This document shows, piece by piece, positions 9,204-17,701 of a DNA stretch of 41,253 nucleotides. The stretch lies in contig NZ_JABXKH010000110.1 of the NCBI RefSeq assembly GCF_017115105.1, positions 1 through 41,253 on the forward strand, read 5' to 3'. The notes below the pieces were generated by a model. That model searched no databases and had not been told where the DNA came from. It worked only from the letters and a program-made list of their open reading frames with translations. A program made the translations under genes and the position numbers. Position 1 is the stretch's first letter; every line of letters starts with the position of its first letter. The stretch is from Nostoc sp. NMS2. GTDB lineage: Bacteria > Cyanobacteriota > Cyanobacteriia > Cyanobacteriales > Nostocaceae.

Positions 9204-9563
9204 CAATACGGTTCAGTTAAGAAAAATAGTAGGTTGGGTTGAGCAATAGCGAAACCCAACAAATGGTTAATAATGTTGGGTTTCGTTCCTCAACCCAACC
9301 TACACAACTACTGCATTTGCAGAAAATTTTGCCCAATTAATTTAAAATATCATCGTTTATCGGTAAAATATGAGAATAAAATTCAATTTTTACTTTTTGC
9401 AGCCATATTTTTAGTTTTTGATATCGTTCAGGTTGTGAGTCTTGGATCTTATAAATCAATACGGTTCAGTTAAGAAAAATAGTAGGTTGGGTTGAGCAAT
9501 AGCGAAACCCAACAAATGGTTAATAATGTTGGGTTTCGTTCCTCAACCCAACCTACACAACTA
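9058..9563. repeat. 253-bp tandem duplication
   Basis: Copy 1 (9058-9310) and copy 2 (9311-9563) are identical by eye except for one C/T difference just after CCCAATTAAT. Each contains a piece of the vapC remnant, a MITE-A left end (CAATACGGTTCAGTTAAG) and a GTAGGTTGGGTTG inverted repeat. The near identity indicates a recent event. Confidence 0.9.
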
Positions 9564-9598
9564 CACAACTTTTAGTTTTTACCCTTAACTGATTCAGC
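9457..9598. mobile_element. MITE family A, degenerate copy
   Basis: The left end CAATACGGTTCAGTTAAG (9457) and a degenerate right end (CTTAACTGATTCAGCAAA, 9584-9598 region) bracket the GTAGGTTGGGTTG inverted repeat. No clear target duplication is seen. A second left half, at 9204-9310, was created by the tandem duplication. Confidence 0.5.
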
Positions 9599-9601
9599 AA
9601 A

Positions 9602-11023
9602 TTATTTAATTTCTAATGAATCAATCATTTGTTCAGCAATTTTCAATAAATCATCATATTGACTTTCTTCCGATGCATAAGTAATTATGTAGGCTTTATT
9701 GTTGCTTAAAGTCCAAACTGCTTTCCGTTTTACAGTATATTTATCTTCTTTACCCGAATAAACTACTTCGTGTGCTGGGCGATTTGCTAGTTGAGTTAAA
9801 CGTGATTTATCAATTTTTGCATCCGCAAGAAATTGCGTTATTTCATTAACTCTTGAGCTAGTATATTCATCCAATGAAATAGGTTGTTTTAAATCTTCAA
9901 TTTCTACAGTCAGGTTGCTTTGATAAGACTTGTCCACATTTGTTTTAGGTGACAAAAATCTAGCTACATCTGTTGTAGTTGTGTTATATTGTTCTATCTC
10001 TTTGATTGACCAAGTTTGAGGATATTTTATTTTAATTCCATAAGTAGAATTCTCGTAAATCAAGGAATTTGTGACAATTGATGGCTCTTGTGAGGTTGAG
10101 CTAGATATTTTTTGTAATTTGGGAATCACCAGCACTGCTATAGAAAAGGCGATCGCTAAGACTGTCAAAGCTAGGGCGATTTTTTGAGTTTTTGACCACT
10201 GTTTATTATTTATAGTTAAGTTTGTCAGTGCTTGTAAAGCTGTAGGTGCAGACTGGTAGCGTTGACCGAAATGGTATCTCACCATCCGATCTAAAATGTC
10301 TGCTAGTTGAGGACTGACTTGGACTTGGTTACGCCAAATAAATTCTAATGTTTTCGGGTCAACTGGTAGTTTGAGAGGGAAAATACCAGTAATTGCTTGA
10401 ATTCCAATCATTCCCACAGCGTAAATATCGCTGCAAAGTTGTGGCTGTCCGTTATATTGTTCGCTAGGCATATAACCAGGAGTGCCAACGGCCACTGTTC
10501 TTCCCTGATTATTAGCCATCAAGGTGCTGATTTCTTTTACTGCCCCAAAGTCAATTAAAAAAAGTTTGCCATCAGCAGTACGTCTGATTAAATTGGCAGG
10601 TTTGATATCGCGGTGAATCACATTCTGCTGATGGACAAACTCTAATATTTTCAATATGTCCCGCAAAAAAGCAATTACTTTCTCTTGACTCCATTGTTCA
10701 CCAGGTTTTAATTCTGTGCTGAGATCATCACCCTGTACATATTCTTGAACTAAATAAAATTCTTGATTTTCTTCAAAGTGAGCCAAAAGTCGCGGTATTT
10801 GCTCGTGGTTGCCTAACCTGTAGAGAACATCCGCTTCCGTATCGAATAAACGCATTGCTTGTTGCAAAGCCTGCGGGTTAGTAAATTGGGGCTTGAACCG
10901 CTTGACAACGCAATGAGGATTGCGAGGTAAATCCATATCTTCAGCCAGATAAGTCTCCCCAAACCCTCCCTGTCCCAATTTTCTGACGATTTTGTAGCGC
11001 CCTCGGAGCATTGTTCCTAGCAT
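9602..11023 (-). CDS. Serine/threonine protein kinase, single-pass membrane protein
   Basis: A Hanks-type kinase of about 473 residues. The glycine loop GQGGFGETYLA (17-27), the lysine in VVKRF (Lys41), HRDIKPANL (137-145) and DFGAVKE (158-164) are all present, so it should be active. GTPGYMPSEQ replaces the usual APE motif, as in many cyanobacterial kinases of this class. A transmembrane helix (IALALTVLAIAFSIAVLVIP, near 280-300) is followed by a domain of about 160 residues resembling the PsbP-like/DUF1795 type, probably periplasmic and sensory. ATG at 11023 is chosen because AGGTGA lies five bases before it; a GTG at 11032 is in frame. Its target is unknown. Confidence 0.9.
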   Translation of the reverse strand: MLGTMLRGRYKIVRKLGQGGFGETYLAEDMDLPRNPHCVVKRFKPQFTNPQALQQAMRLFDTEADVLYRLGNHEQIPRLLAHFEENQEFYLVQEYVQGDDLSTELKPGEQWSQEKVIAFLRDILKILEFVHQQNVIHRDIKPANLIRRTADGKLFLIDFGAVKEISTLMANNQGRTVAVGTPGYMPSEQYNGQPQLCSDIYAVGMIGIQAITGIFPLKLPVDPKTLEFIWRNQVQVSPQLADILDRMVRYHFGQRYQSAPTALQALTNLTINNKQWSKTQKIALALTVLAIAFSIAVLVIPKLQKISSSTSQEPSIVTNSLIYENSTYGIKIKYPQTWSIKEIEQYNTTTTDVARFLSPKTNVDKSYQSNLTVEIEDLKQPISLDEYTSSRVNEITQFLADAKIDKSRLTQLANRPAHEVVYSGKEDKYTVKRKAVWTLSNNKAYIITYASEESQYDDLLKIAEQMIDSLEIK

Positions 11024-11032
11024 TAAATTCAC

Positions 11033-11332
11033 CTAGGCTCTTGTCATGTATCATTCATCGAATGATTGATACTGATTTTCTCACAGAATTTAACATAAAG
11101 TCCAAAACTACAAGCTTTAGTCAGTTCAAGGGTGTATGATCAGGAACGAAAATAGGTTCTAGGTTCTGGGTTGGAGTTGTGAGAGATTATTTTCTCAAAA
11201 TATCGTGTATTTTTGAATACATTTACTAAATTGTTACTCGTTATATATGAGTAAAATATTGATTTTAGATTTCCAGCAGGTTTTTACTAAGCAATTCAAT
11301 ATAAAATCTAAAACTTCAAATCCAAAATTAAC
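11033..11332. other. Divergent intergenic region
   Basis: This gap of about 300 bases lies between the divergently transcribed kinase and malic enzyme genes and must hold both promoters. It is AT-rich. Apart from a short GGTTCTAGGTTCTGGGTT direct repeat near 11154, I see no operator or structure I can name. Confidence 0.4.
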
Positions 11333-12724
11333 ATGGCAGACCTAACTCCTAATTCTAGTTTTAGTTTGACGCTGCGCTTGCAGATTCCCAATCGTGTAGG
11401 GATGTTAGCGTCAGTAACCCAGGCGATCGCAACTACTGGCGGCAATCTCGGTCAAATTGATTTAATCGAGCAAACCCGCAAAGAATCTACCCGCGATATT
11501 ACCGTTGATGCTGCTAGTACCGAACATGCTGAAACCATTGTGCAAGCAGTGAAAGTATTGCCAGACATCAAGTTACTCAGTGTCTACGATCGCACCTTTA
11601 ATTTGCATCGCGGTGGCAAAATCAGCATTACTAGCAGAATTCCCTTGAAGAGTGTATCCGATCTAGCAATGGCTTACACGCCTGGAGTCGGTCGAATTTG
11701 TACAGCGATCGCTCAAGATCCAGAGGAAGTTTACAAGTTAACCATTAAACAAAACACTGTTGCTATTGTTACCGATGGTAGTGCCGTTTTGGGTTTGGGA
11801 AATCTCGGCCCGGCGGCGGCTCTCCCCGTCATGGAAGGCAAAGCAATGCTATTCAAGGAATTTGCCGGACTAGATGCTTTTCCCATTTGTCTCGCCACCC
11901 AAGATACAGAAGAAATTATCCAGACAGTTAAGAATATCGCGCCAGTTTTTGGGGGTGTGAATTTAGAAGATATCGCTGCACCTCGCTGCTTTGAAATTGA
12001 AAAGAGATTGCGTGAAGAGTTAGATATCCCCGTTTTTCATGACGATCAGCACGGTACGGCCATTGTCACCTTGGCAGCATTATTTAACTCTCTAAAACTC
12101 GTACATAAGCCAATGGCAGAAATCCGCATCGTGATTAACGGTGCTGGAGCAGCGGGAGTAGCGATCGCTCGCTTACTCCGTAAAGCTGGGGCAGAAAAAA
12201 TCTGGATGTGCGACTCTAAAGGGATTATCTCTACTAGTCGTACCGATTTGACAGAAGAAAAACTTGAATTTGCCGTGAAAGCTCAAGGGACGTTAGCGGG
12301 GGCGATGCAAGGGGCAGATGTATTTATTGGTGTCAGCGCACCGGGAGTTTTGACACCAGAAATGGTGCATTCAATGGCGAAAGATCCAATTGTGTTTGCA
12401 ATGGCAAATCCCATTCCAGAAATTCAGCCAGAATTAATTAGTAAAGATGTTGCTGTTATTGCTACCGGTCGCAGTGATTACCCCAATCAAATCAATAACG
12501 TCCTAGCTTTTCCTGGGGTATTCCGTGGTGCTTTAGATTGTCGGGCAAAAACAATTACCACCACAATGTATCTAGAAGCTGCAAATGCGATCGCTTCTTT
12601 AGTCAAGCCTTCAGATTTGGATCGGGAACATATTATTCCTTCAGTCTTTGATGAGCGAGTCGTCAACGCTGTTGCTTCTGCTGTCCAACAAGCAGCGCGT
12701 CAAGAAGGTATTGCTCAGAATTAA
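11333..12724 (+). CDS. NAD(P)-dependent malic enzyme with N-terminal ACT domain
   Basis: This 463-residue enzyme should decarboxylate malate to pyruvate with NAD(P) reduction in the cytosol. Residues 1-85 form an ACT domain (LRLQIPNRVGMLASVTQAIA), a likely allosteric site. The malic domain follows, with MAYTPGVGRI, TDGSAVLGLGNLGPAAALPV, MEGKAMLFKEFAGLDAFPI and the DIPVFHDDQHGTAIV metal/substrate motif. The NAD-binding domain has NGAGAAGVAIARLL and AMANPIPEI. The ACT fusion and the short bacterial form fit the cyanobacterial enzyme. A GC-rich hairpin follows the stop codon. It appears monocistronic. Confidence 0.93.
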   Translation: MADLTPNSSFSLTLRLQIPNRVGMLASVTQAIATTGGNLGQIDLIEQTRKESTRDITVDAASTEHAETIVQAVKVLPDIKLLSVYDRTFNLHRGGKISITSRIPLKSVSDLAMAYTPGVGRICTAIAQDPEEVYKLTIKQNTVAIVTDGSAVLGLGNLGPAAALPVMEGKAMLFKEFAGLDAFPICLATQDTEEIIQTVKNIAPVFGGVNLEDIAAPRCFEIEKRLREELDIPVFHDDQHGTAIVTLAALFNSLKLVHKPMAEIRIVINGAGAAGVAIARLLRKAGAEKIWMCDSKGIISTSRTDLTEEKLEFAVKAQGTLAGAMQGADVFIGVSAPGVLTPEMVHSMAKDPIVFAMANPIPEIQPELISKDVAVIATGRSDYPNQINNVLAFPGVFRGALDCRAKTITTTMYLEAANAIASLVKPSDLDREHIIPSVFDERVVNAVASAVQQAARQEGIAQN

Positions 12725-12743
12725 TTAGATTAATGACTCTTAG

Positions 12744-12765
12744 GGGATGGGTATCTTGCCCGTCC
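12744..12765 (+). terminator. Hairpin after the malic enzyme gene
   Basis: GGGATGGG...CCCGTCCC forms a GC-rich stem 20 bases past the stop codon. No T-run follows. It could equally be one of the dispersed short repeats. Confidence 0.35.
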
Positions 12766-12833
12766 CACAGCACATCCATAACTATAGGAAAATTGTCAAA
12801 ACTAGCAAACCATTTTGGGTACTCTCGATCATT

Positions 12834-13130
12834 TTATGATTTCGGTTGTACAGCTTGCCTAACAACTTCTTCGTCCAAACCTAACGCTTGGGCTATCTCA
12901 ATACTATTCGGTTAAGGCAGGAGACGCGATGAATCGCCGTCTCTACAATAATTAGACGCGATGAATCGCGTCTTTGTGATGATTTATCGCGTCTTTACGA
13001 TCTAGAATTTCCATCAAAAAACATTAACCGAACCGTATTGCGGGCTATCTGTTCAATAGTCAATCCTAACGCCCATAACTGAGGTATTGTTTCTAACTTG
13101 CCTTGTTCGTAGCGTCTCCAAGAGTTGGCA
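12834..13130 (-). pseudogene. C-terminal remnant of an Rpn/DUF4351-like protein, split by a MITE
   Basis: Removing the inserted MITE and one target copy from the minus strand gives a continuous reading. It runs SWRRYEQGKLETIPQL, WALGLTIEQIAQALGLDEE, VVRQAVQPKS and then a stop at 12834. The pattern QGKLETIPxLxxLGLTxEQIAxALGL is the C-terminal tail common in cyanobacterial Rpn/DUF4351/DUF2887 proteins (PD-(D/E)XK transposase-nuclease group). The nuclease domain itself is absent, so this was probably already a fragment or the 5' part was lost. Confidence 0.6.
12890..13050. mobile_element. MITE family A, copy 2, with 9-bp target duplication
   Basis: The element runs from 12899 (CAATACTATTCGGTTAA) to about 13041 (TTAACCGAACCGTATTG). 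The 9-mer GGGCTATCT flanks it at 12890-12898 and 13042-13050. The interior differs from copy 1: it carries repeats of GACGCGATGAATCGC and its complement. It splits a reading frame on the minus strand cleanly, which independently confirms the insertion boundaries. Confidence 0.8.
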
Positions 13131-13248
13131 TCGCTCACTATGGATATGTCAGATCGAGGACTGGCGAAATACTCGTCCCCATTTGGTGATTGGATTATAT
13201 AAATGAAGCAATATCATCTAAAACACCACCATTTGTCAACTGTTTGCA

Positions 13249-15534
13249 ATGAAGTACCAAGTTGGGGACGAGTTTTTACAACAACTGCCGCTAATTTTGG
13301 CGGGGCCAATCCTAAAACATACTGAACCAGAGTCAGTAACGGTATGGGTGGCTCTGAAACAGTCTTGTCAGGTAAAACTCAAGGTTTATGAAACAACAAA
13401 TGATGGTGAAGCACTAGGAAATTGCTTATTGGAAGGAGAACGCTCTAGCTTTGCTTTGGGTAAGTATCTTCATGTAGTTGCAATAACGGCTCGATCGCTG
13501 GTTGGATATCGCCTAACTAGTCATTGCCTCTATGCTTACGACCTCCAGCTTACTGTTGCTGACCAAACCCAGCAAATGCAACAAGCATTATGCTCAAACT
13601 CTTCTCCTCCAGTCAGCATCAGCTACTTTGCTCATCAAAAACCAACCTTTGTTTTGCCGCCAAACCGTCTTCAAGATTTGCAAATTGCTCATGCTTCCTG
13701 CCGTAAACCTCATGGTCATGGATTTGATGCACTGCCAATTCTTGATAGTTTAATTGAGGCTTCAGCCAATCAACCCCAACATCGCCCTCACCAGCTATTC
13801 CTCACCGGAGATCAGATTTACGGAGATGATGTAGCAGATCCGTCATTGTGGGTTGCCACTACTCTTGGTGATGCCCTCTTGGGTTGGGAAGAACAACTTC
13901 CGGTGAATGGAGTGTACTACACTCCCCAGCAGCTACCCCCTGGAGAGCGGGCTGATGTGGCGACAAATGAAGCTGGGTTAACCGCAGGATTACATAATAA
14001 ATCGGAGAAAGTTAACAGTCATCTTTTCAGCCTGGGTGAATATTATGCTACTTATTTACTAGCTTGGTCGCCAGTGTGCTGGCCGGACTCATTTCCTCAA
14101 GGACACCAAGTAACGCGCGATCGCCATGCTATCAAACACTGGAACCAAGCAGTCTGGCATTTGCGCCAATTCATTTATACCCTTGGGAAAGTGCGTCGCG
14201 CTCTTGCTAATATCCCCACGTACACCATCTTTGATGACCATGATGTCAGTGATGACTGGAACTTAAACCAAGCTTGGTGTTTGCGGGTGCTGGGTCGTCC
14301 CTTGGGGCGAAGAATAGTCCAAAATGCCTTGTTAGCCTACACGGTATTTCAAGGATGGGGCAATACACCAAGGCAATTTGCAGAAGGTCAATCCGGTGAA
14401 AAGCTGTTGGTGGCTGCACAAGCTTGGTCAGCTTCTCAAGGGAAGGATGCAAAGGCTGATGAAGCGATCGCTCGTTATGTCGGTATGCCTGCCAACGATC
14501 CCCTCACAAACTTACCTATTTTAGTCCGAGATGGTTCAGTATTCATTCTAGATCGAGATCCTGAAACACTGACTTGGCACTACATAGTTAGGAGCGATTG
14601 CCATGAAGTAATTGTGCTTGATACACGTACTTGGCGGGGTTATCCAGCCGATCAAAAACCAATTGCACCACCGATGCTGTTGTGTCCAAAAGCCGTTGAG
14701 CAACAACTAGTTTTACCTTTACAACAAATAGCTGAACAAACTCAGATTCAAAATACATTTGTAATTGCGCCTACTAATGTATTTGGACTACAAGTGATTG
14801 ATTGGATTCATCATTGGCACTTACAACACGAGAAAGTTTTTTCAACCGATGTTGGAGATGCTTGGAACATTAATATGGAAGCACTGGCGAAATTCTTAAC
14901 TACCTTGTTTGAAGAACGTCAACAAGTCGTCATTCTATCTGGAGATATCCACTACAGTTCTGTTGCTCACTTGTCTTATGCACGCACCCATTCCAAATTG
15001 CAATCTGTCTTGGTGCAGTTAACCGCTAGTGCATTGAAGAATGAAGAGATTTTGACGCGGGTGATTCATACACGATTGAAAGATTGGCTATTACCAGAAA
15101 AGGCACGACACTGGATCGGGTGGAGTAACCCACCCAATATGGTAGAAATTTCTGCGAAACAATTACACCATAATCGCCAGATGCTGATTAACTCTGACTG
15201 GTATTGTGTGCTGGAATGGATATCTCGAAACACTGTTCAGACTTCTACCTGCACAGCAGATATATTATCTTTGATAGCTCCCTGGAAACGAGCAGAAGAT
15301 GCTAAATGGAAATGGTTACAAACTCTGATGTTTTGGAAATTTCGTTGGTTTCAGGACGGACGAGAAGTAGTTGGATTGAATAATTTAGGTCTGGTTCACT
15401 TTGAGTTTGCAGACGCGAGTAATTCTGACAAAGTTATTCAAGATTTGTACTGGTTTTCTTCTTGGTATCCAACCCAAGTTGTTTACAGCCGTTTTGAGAG
15501 CGAGTTAACGCCTAATCAGTCATTGCTGCGATAA
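13249..15534 (+). CDS. PhoD-like metallophosphatase
   Basis: A 761-residue protein of the PhoD-like phosphatase superfamily. Metal-site motifs are visible in order: HASCRKPHGHG (about 145-155), GDQIYGDD (187-194), FDDHDVSDDW (328-337) and SGDIHYSS (564-571). The N-terminal region (about 20-110) has the fibronectin-like strand pattern typical before PhoD domains. There is no obvious signal peptide or Tat RR motif, unlike secreted Bacillus PhoD, so a cytoplasmic role is possible. The 150-residue C-terminal extension has no domain I recognise. The likely activity is phosphodiester or phosphomonoester hydrolysis; the substrate is unknown. It is flanked by repeats and appears to be a single-gene unit. 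Confidence 0.88.
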   Translation: MKYQVGDEFLQQLPLILAGPILKHTEPESVTVWVALKQSCQVKLKVYETTNDGEALGNCLLEGERSSFALGKYLHVVAITARSLVGYRLTSHCLYAYDLQLTVADQTQQMQQALCSNSSPPVSISYFAHQKPTFVLPPNRLQDLQIAHASCRKPHGHGFDALPILDSLIEASANQPQHRPHQLFLTGDQIYGDDVADPSLWVATTLGDALLGWEEQLPVNGVYYTPQQLPPGERADVATNEAGLTAGLHNKSEKVNSHLFSLGEYYATYLLAWSPVCWPDSFPQGHQVTRDRHAIKHWNQAVWHLRQFIYTLGKVRRALANIPTYTIFDDHDVSDDWNLNQAWCLRVLGRPLGRRIVQNALLAYTVFQGWGNTPRQFAEGQSGEKLLVAAQAWSASQGKDAKADEAIARYVGMPANDPLTNLPILVRDGSVFILDRDPETLTWHYIVRSDCHEVIVLDTRTWRGYPADQKPIAPPMLLCPKAVEQQLVLPLQQIAEQTQIQNTFVIAPTNVFGLQVIDWIHHWHLQHEKVFSTDVGDAWNINMEALAKFLTTLFEERQQVVILSGDIHYSSVAHLSYARTHSKLQSVLVQLTASALKNEEILTRVIHTRLKDWLLPEKARHWIGWSNPPNMVEISAKQLHHNRQMLINSDWYCVLEWISRNTVQTSTCTADILSLIAPWKRAEDAKWKWLQTLMFWKFRWFQDGREVVGLNNLGLVHFEFADASNSDKVIQDLYWFSSWYPTQVVYSRFESELTPNQSLLR

Positions 15535-15658
15535 GGGGCAGGGGGGCAGGGGGCATTGGGAATTGGGCATGAAGAAGAGACAAGGGAGACAAGGAAGAGG
15601 GGGAAGACTTGTTCAATAATTCCCCCTTGTCCCCTTGTCTCCCTGCCCCCTGCCCCCT
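15535..15658. repeat. G-rich/C-rich long inverted repeat
   Basis: Runs such as GGGGCAGGGGGGCAGGGGG directly after the phosphatase stop pair with CCCTGCCCCCTGCCCCC about 100 bases later, and inner GACAAGGGAGACAAGG pairs with CCTTGTCCCCTTGTCTCC. The transcript could form a long hairpin that may also act as the phosphatase terminator. It is a common type of dispersed repeat in Nostocales. Confidence 0.65.
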
Positions 15659-15733
15659 TTCCTCTGTGAATGGAAATTTTGCTTGTATATGTGGGCACTC
15701 TAGATTTAAGAAACATACTGGAGAGTAATTCCT

Positions 15734-16207
15734 ATGTCTACGACCCCAATTAGTGCAACGCTGGCATCAACACAGAGAGATGCTGTGTTCCAAGCGATCG
15801 CCACTATTAAAGAAAACTTACCATTTTTGGTTGATTTGAGCGCAGATGACCGAAAAGCTTTACCTAAGATGGGCGATAAGAGTCGGGCGTTTGTCAGTAA
15901 GGCATTAGAGGTGGCGACGCAGAACCCGGAGTTTTTGCCGCGATCGTTTGACTTGGAAGAGATGCGGAAGGATGTGCAGTTGTTTGAAGCGTTGTATCCA
16001 CTATTGCTATCGTTGACACAATTGCAAGATTTGCTAGATGATACCTCCTTGGCTGTGGGCAGCGAAGCTTATGCAGCCGCGTTGCAAGTGTATAACTACG
16101 CTAAAGTCAGTGGTCAGGGGACAGGTTTAGATACGATGGTTGAAGAAATGGGGCAACGGTTTTCCCGTAAAAATCGGAAAGTCAAGTCTCAACAGGTAGC
16201 GCCGTAG
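15734..16207 (+). CDS. Conserved cyanobacterial hypothetical protein
   Basis: A 157-residue soluble, mostly alpha-helical protein with no signal peptide or membrane segment. I do not recognise a named domain. GGAGAG lies about nine bases before the ATG and supports this start. The block KENLPFLVDLSADDRKALPK is also seen in a frameshifted second copy at 17790-17899, so the family is paralogous locally. The tail RKNRKVKSQQVAP is basic. There is a 42-bp minisatellite just downstream. Function unknown. Confidence 0.75.
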   Translation: MSTTPISATLASTQRDAVFQAIATIKENLPFLVDLSADDRKALPKMGDKSRAFVSKALEVATQNPEFLPRSFDLEEMRKDVQLFEALYPLLLSLTQLQDLLDDTSLAVGSEAYAAALQVYNYAKVSGQGTGLDTMVEEMGQRFSRKNRKVKSQQVAP

Positions 16208-16255
16208 AAAATAATTCATCAATTGCACTGTTGAAGTGCAAGTTTAACGCTCAAA

Positions 16256-16506
16256 GCTTGAACGTTCGAGCAAAAAGGTCGGAGTTCCGAGTTCAAAGGC
16301 TCAACGTTCGAGCAAAAAGGTCGGAGTTCCGAGTTCAGAAGCTCAACGTTCGAGCAAAAAGGTCGAAGTTCCGAGTTCAAAGGCTCAACGTTCGAGCAAA
16401 AAGGTCGGAGTTCCGAGTTCAGAAGCTCAACGTTCGAGCAAAAAGGTCGAAGTTCCGAGTTCAAAGGCTCAACGTTCGAGCAAAAAGGTCGGAGTTCCGA
16501 GTTCAG
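16256..16506. repeat. 42-bp minisatellite, six copies
   Basis: The unit begins GCTCAACGTTCGAGC and continues with AAAAAGGTCGGAGTTCCGAG. Units start at 16256 (one base longer), 16299, 16341, 16383, 16425 and 16467. Odd and even units differ (CGGAG/CGAAG, AAAG/AGAA), giving an 84-bp higher-order period. Because 42 is a multiple of three, frames stay open on both strands (for example repeats of LNVRAKRSEFRVQ on the plus strand). I do not call these genes. There are no spacers, so it is not a CRISPR. Confidence 0.9.
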
Positions 16507-16522
16507 ATGCAAGAGGATAAGC

Positions 16523-16674
16523 TATAGCGCTTCTCGAATGGAAGCAATACACTTTGACCTCTCTCCAAACCTCTCTCCTAAAAGGAGAGAGGCTTTGAAT
16601 TTTACTCCCCTTCCCTTGTAGGGAAGGGGCTGGGGGTTAGGTCTGTATTGCACTCAACTGAGAAGCGCTGTATA
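16523..16674. mobile_element. MITE-like element, family B
   Basis: TATAGCGCTTCTC at 16523 is inverted at the right end (GAGAAGCGCTGTATA, to 16674), and the similarity extends through AGCAATACA / TGTATTGCA. The interior has two hairpins, CTCTCTCC...GGAGAGAG and CCCCTTCCC...GGGAAGGGG. Similar interiors recur at 20813-20911 and 26020-26115. No clear target duplication was found. Confidence 0.5.
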
Positions 16675-16856
16675 TGCTGTCCTCCTTGTTGAAAGTGAAA
16701 ATTCTAGGTTAGTTTTTTTCAAGCAGCGATCGCCTTTCAACCCTGGTCATCTAAACCCAGATATGGAAGAAGCACGTAAAAATAATAGAATGAGAAAACA
16801 AAATTTTCAATCGGAACATCCGCCGATATATATCTCCGTCAGATGGTTCCGAAAAC

Positions 16857-17054
16857 CTGTCAACTACCATCAAGTTCAGCGAGATATCCAAATTCAGTAA
16901 ACTTTCCTTTGATCCTGCTGCTGTGCCTATTTGGGAATTAGTAGCCGAAATATCTGTCCAAGTCCCTGATGAAGAATGGCAAAAACTACCTACTGACTTA
17001 GCTAGAAGATTTGATAACTACCAGAAACAGAAACGCACAATGGTTAGACAATGA
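16857..17054 (+). CDS. Small antitoxin-like protein with non-ATG start
   Basis: The frame ending at 17054 encodes KLSFDPAAVPIWELV followed by PDEEWQKLPTDLARRF. This PxWE...PDEEWxKLPxDL pattern resembles a family of small cyanobacterial proteins that I recall lying beside Uma2 or toxin-like genes. No ATG exists in frame: CTG at 16857 would give 65 residues (STTIKFSEISKF at its start) and GTG at 16923 gives 44. The stop overlaps the Uma2 start as ATGA, arguing for translational coupling. It may be intact with a rare start or a 5'-damaged gene; expression is uncertain. Confidence 0.5.
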   Translation: MSTTIKFSEISKFSKLSFDPAAVPIWELVAEISVQVPDEEWQKLPTDLARRFDNYQKQKRTMVRQ

Positions 17055-17701
17055 GTGAAACTCAGACCCAGTTACCGACAGATACATGGATTTACACTTC
17101 TTGGCAGGATTATGAGCAGATAGTCGCTAACTTGCTCAACGAGAAGGCCAAGAGTTACTACTACAAAGGATATATGAGGCTGGAGATGCCACCAGTTAGT
17201 TTTGATCATGGCAAAGACCATGTTGTAATTATTTTTGCAGTGACTCTATTTGCAGCACTTAAAGGAATACTGGCAACAGGTTTAGACATAACGACCTTTC
17301 GTAAAACTGGTGTTCAGGAATGCCAGCCCGATGTCGCGTATTATCTCAGAGAACGCGCCCAAGCCATCCCAGCAGGTACAGGAATTGTCAACCTCGATCG
17401 CTATCCTGCACCAGATTTGGTGATTGAGATTGCGAAAACATCTCTGCTGGATGACTTGGGTACAAAGCGATCGCTCTATGAAGAATTGGGTATTGCTGAA
17501 TACTGGGTAGTAGATGTTCAAAATGCCCAAATCATTGCTTATGCGATCGTAGATCAAGGCAGTAAACGTATTCAAGAATCACAGGTATTACCTGGATTAG
17601 TAATTGCAATTTTAGAAGAAGCTTTACGCCAAAGTCGTGAAATGAGTCAATCTGAAGTTGGAACTTGGTTATTGAGCCAGTTTCAGCAAAAGCAGGGTTG
17701 A
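17051..17701 (+). CDS. Uma2 family (DUF820) restriction-endonuclease-fold protein
   Basis: This 216-residue protein carries the Uma2/DUF820 pattern: YYKGYMRLEMPPVSFDHG, CQPDVAYYL with the metal-binding Asp, APDLVIEIAKTS with the catalytic Glu, and KRSLYEELGIAEYWVVD. It is of a different subtype from the copy at 2394-3098. The start overlaps the stop of an upstream small antitoxin-like frame (ATGA), suggesting a two-gene unit. A toxin-antitoxin or nuclease role is inference only; Uma2 function is not established. HIP1 sites inside it indicate long residence in this genome. Confidence 0.85.
   Translation: MSETQTQLPTDTWIYTSWQDYEQIVANLLNEKAKSYYYKGYMRLEMPPVSFDHGKDHVVIIFAVTLFAALKGILATGLDITTFRKTGVQECQPDVAYYLRERAQAIPAGTGIVNLDRYPAPDLVIEIAKTSLLDDLGTKRSLYEELGIAEYWVVDVQNAQIIAYAIVDQGSKRIQESQVLPGLVIAILEEALRQSREMSQSEVGTWLLSQFQQKQG

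Larger units (their letters stand above)
8712..9601. other. Repeat-filled gap between operons
   Basis: No intact gene lies here. From left to right there is a GAGTTAG heptad run (about 8738-8758), a truncated MITE-A left end (CAATACGCTTGGGTTAG near 8758), half of the GTAGGTTGGGTTG palindrome, a GATCCCCCACTTCTCG hairpin (about 8859-8888), a vapC remnant on the minus strand, and a 253-bp tandem duplication reaching almost to the kinase stop codon. Confidence 0.7.

Noticed and set aside
16256..16506. Possible CRISPR array
   Set aside because: The 42-bp units follow one another without spacers and alternate between two variants, so this is a minisatellite. No cas genes are present.
16231..16527. 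Genes of about 97-98 codons on both strands of the minisatellite
   Set aside because: The open frames follow from a repeat unit divisible by three; no ribosome binding site or homologous domain is seen.
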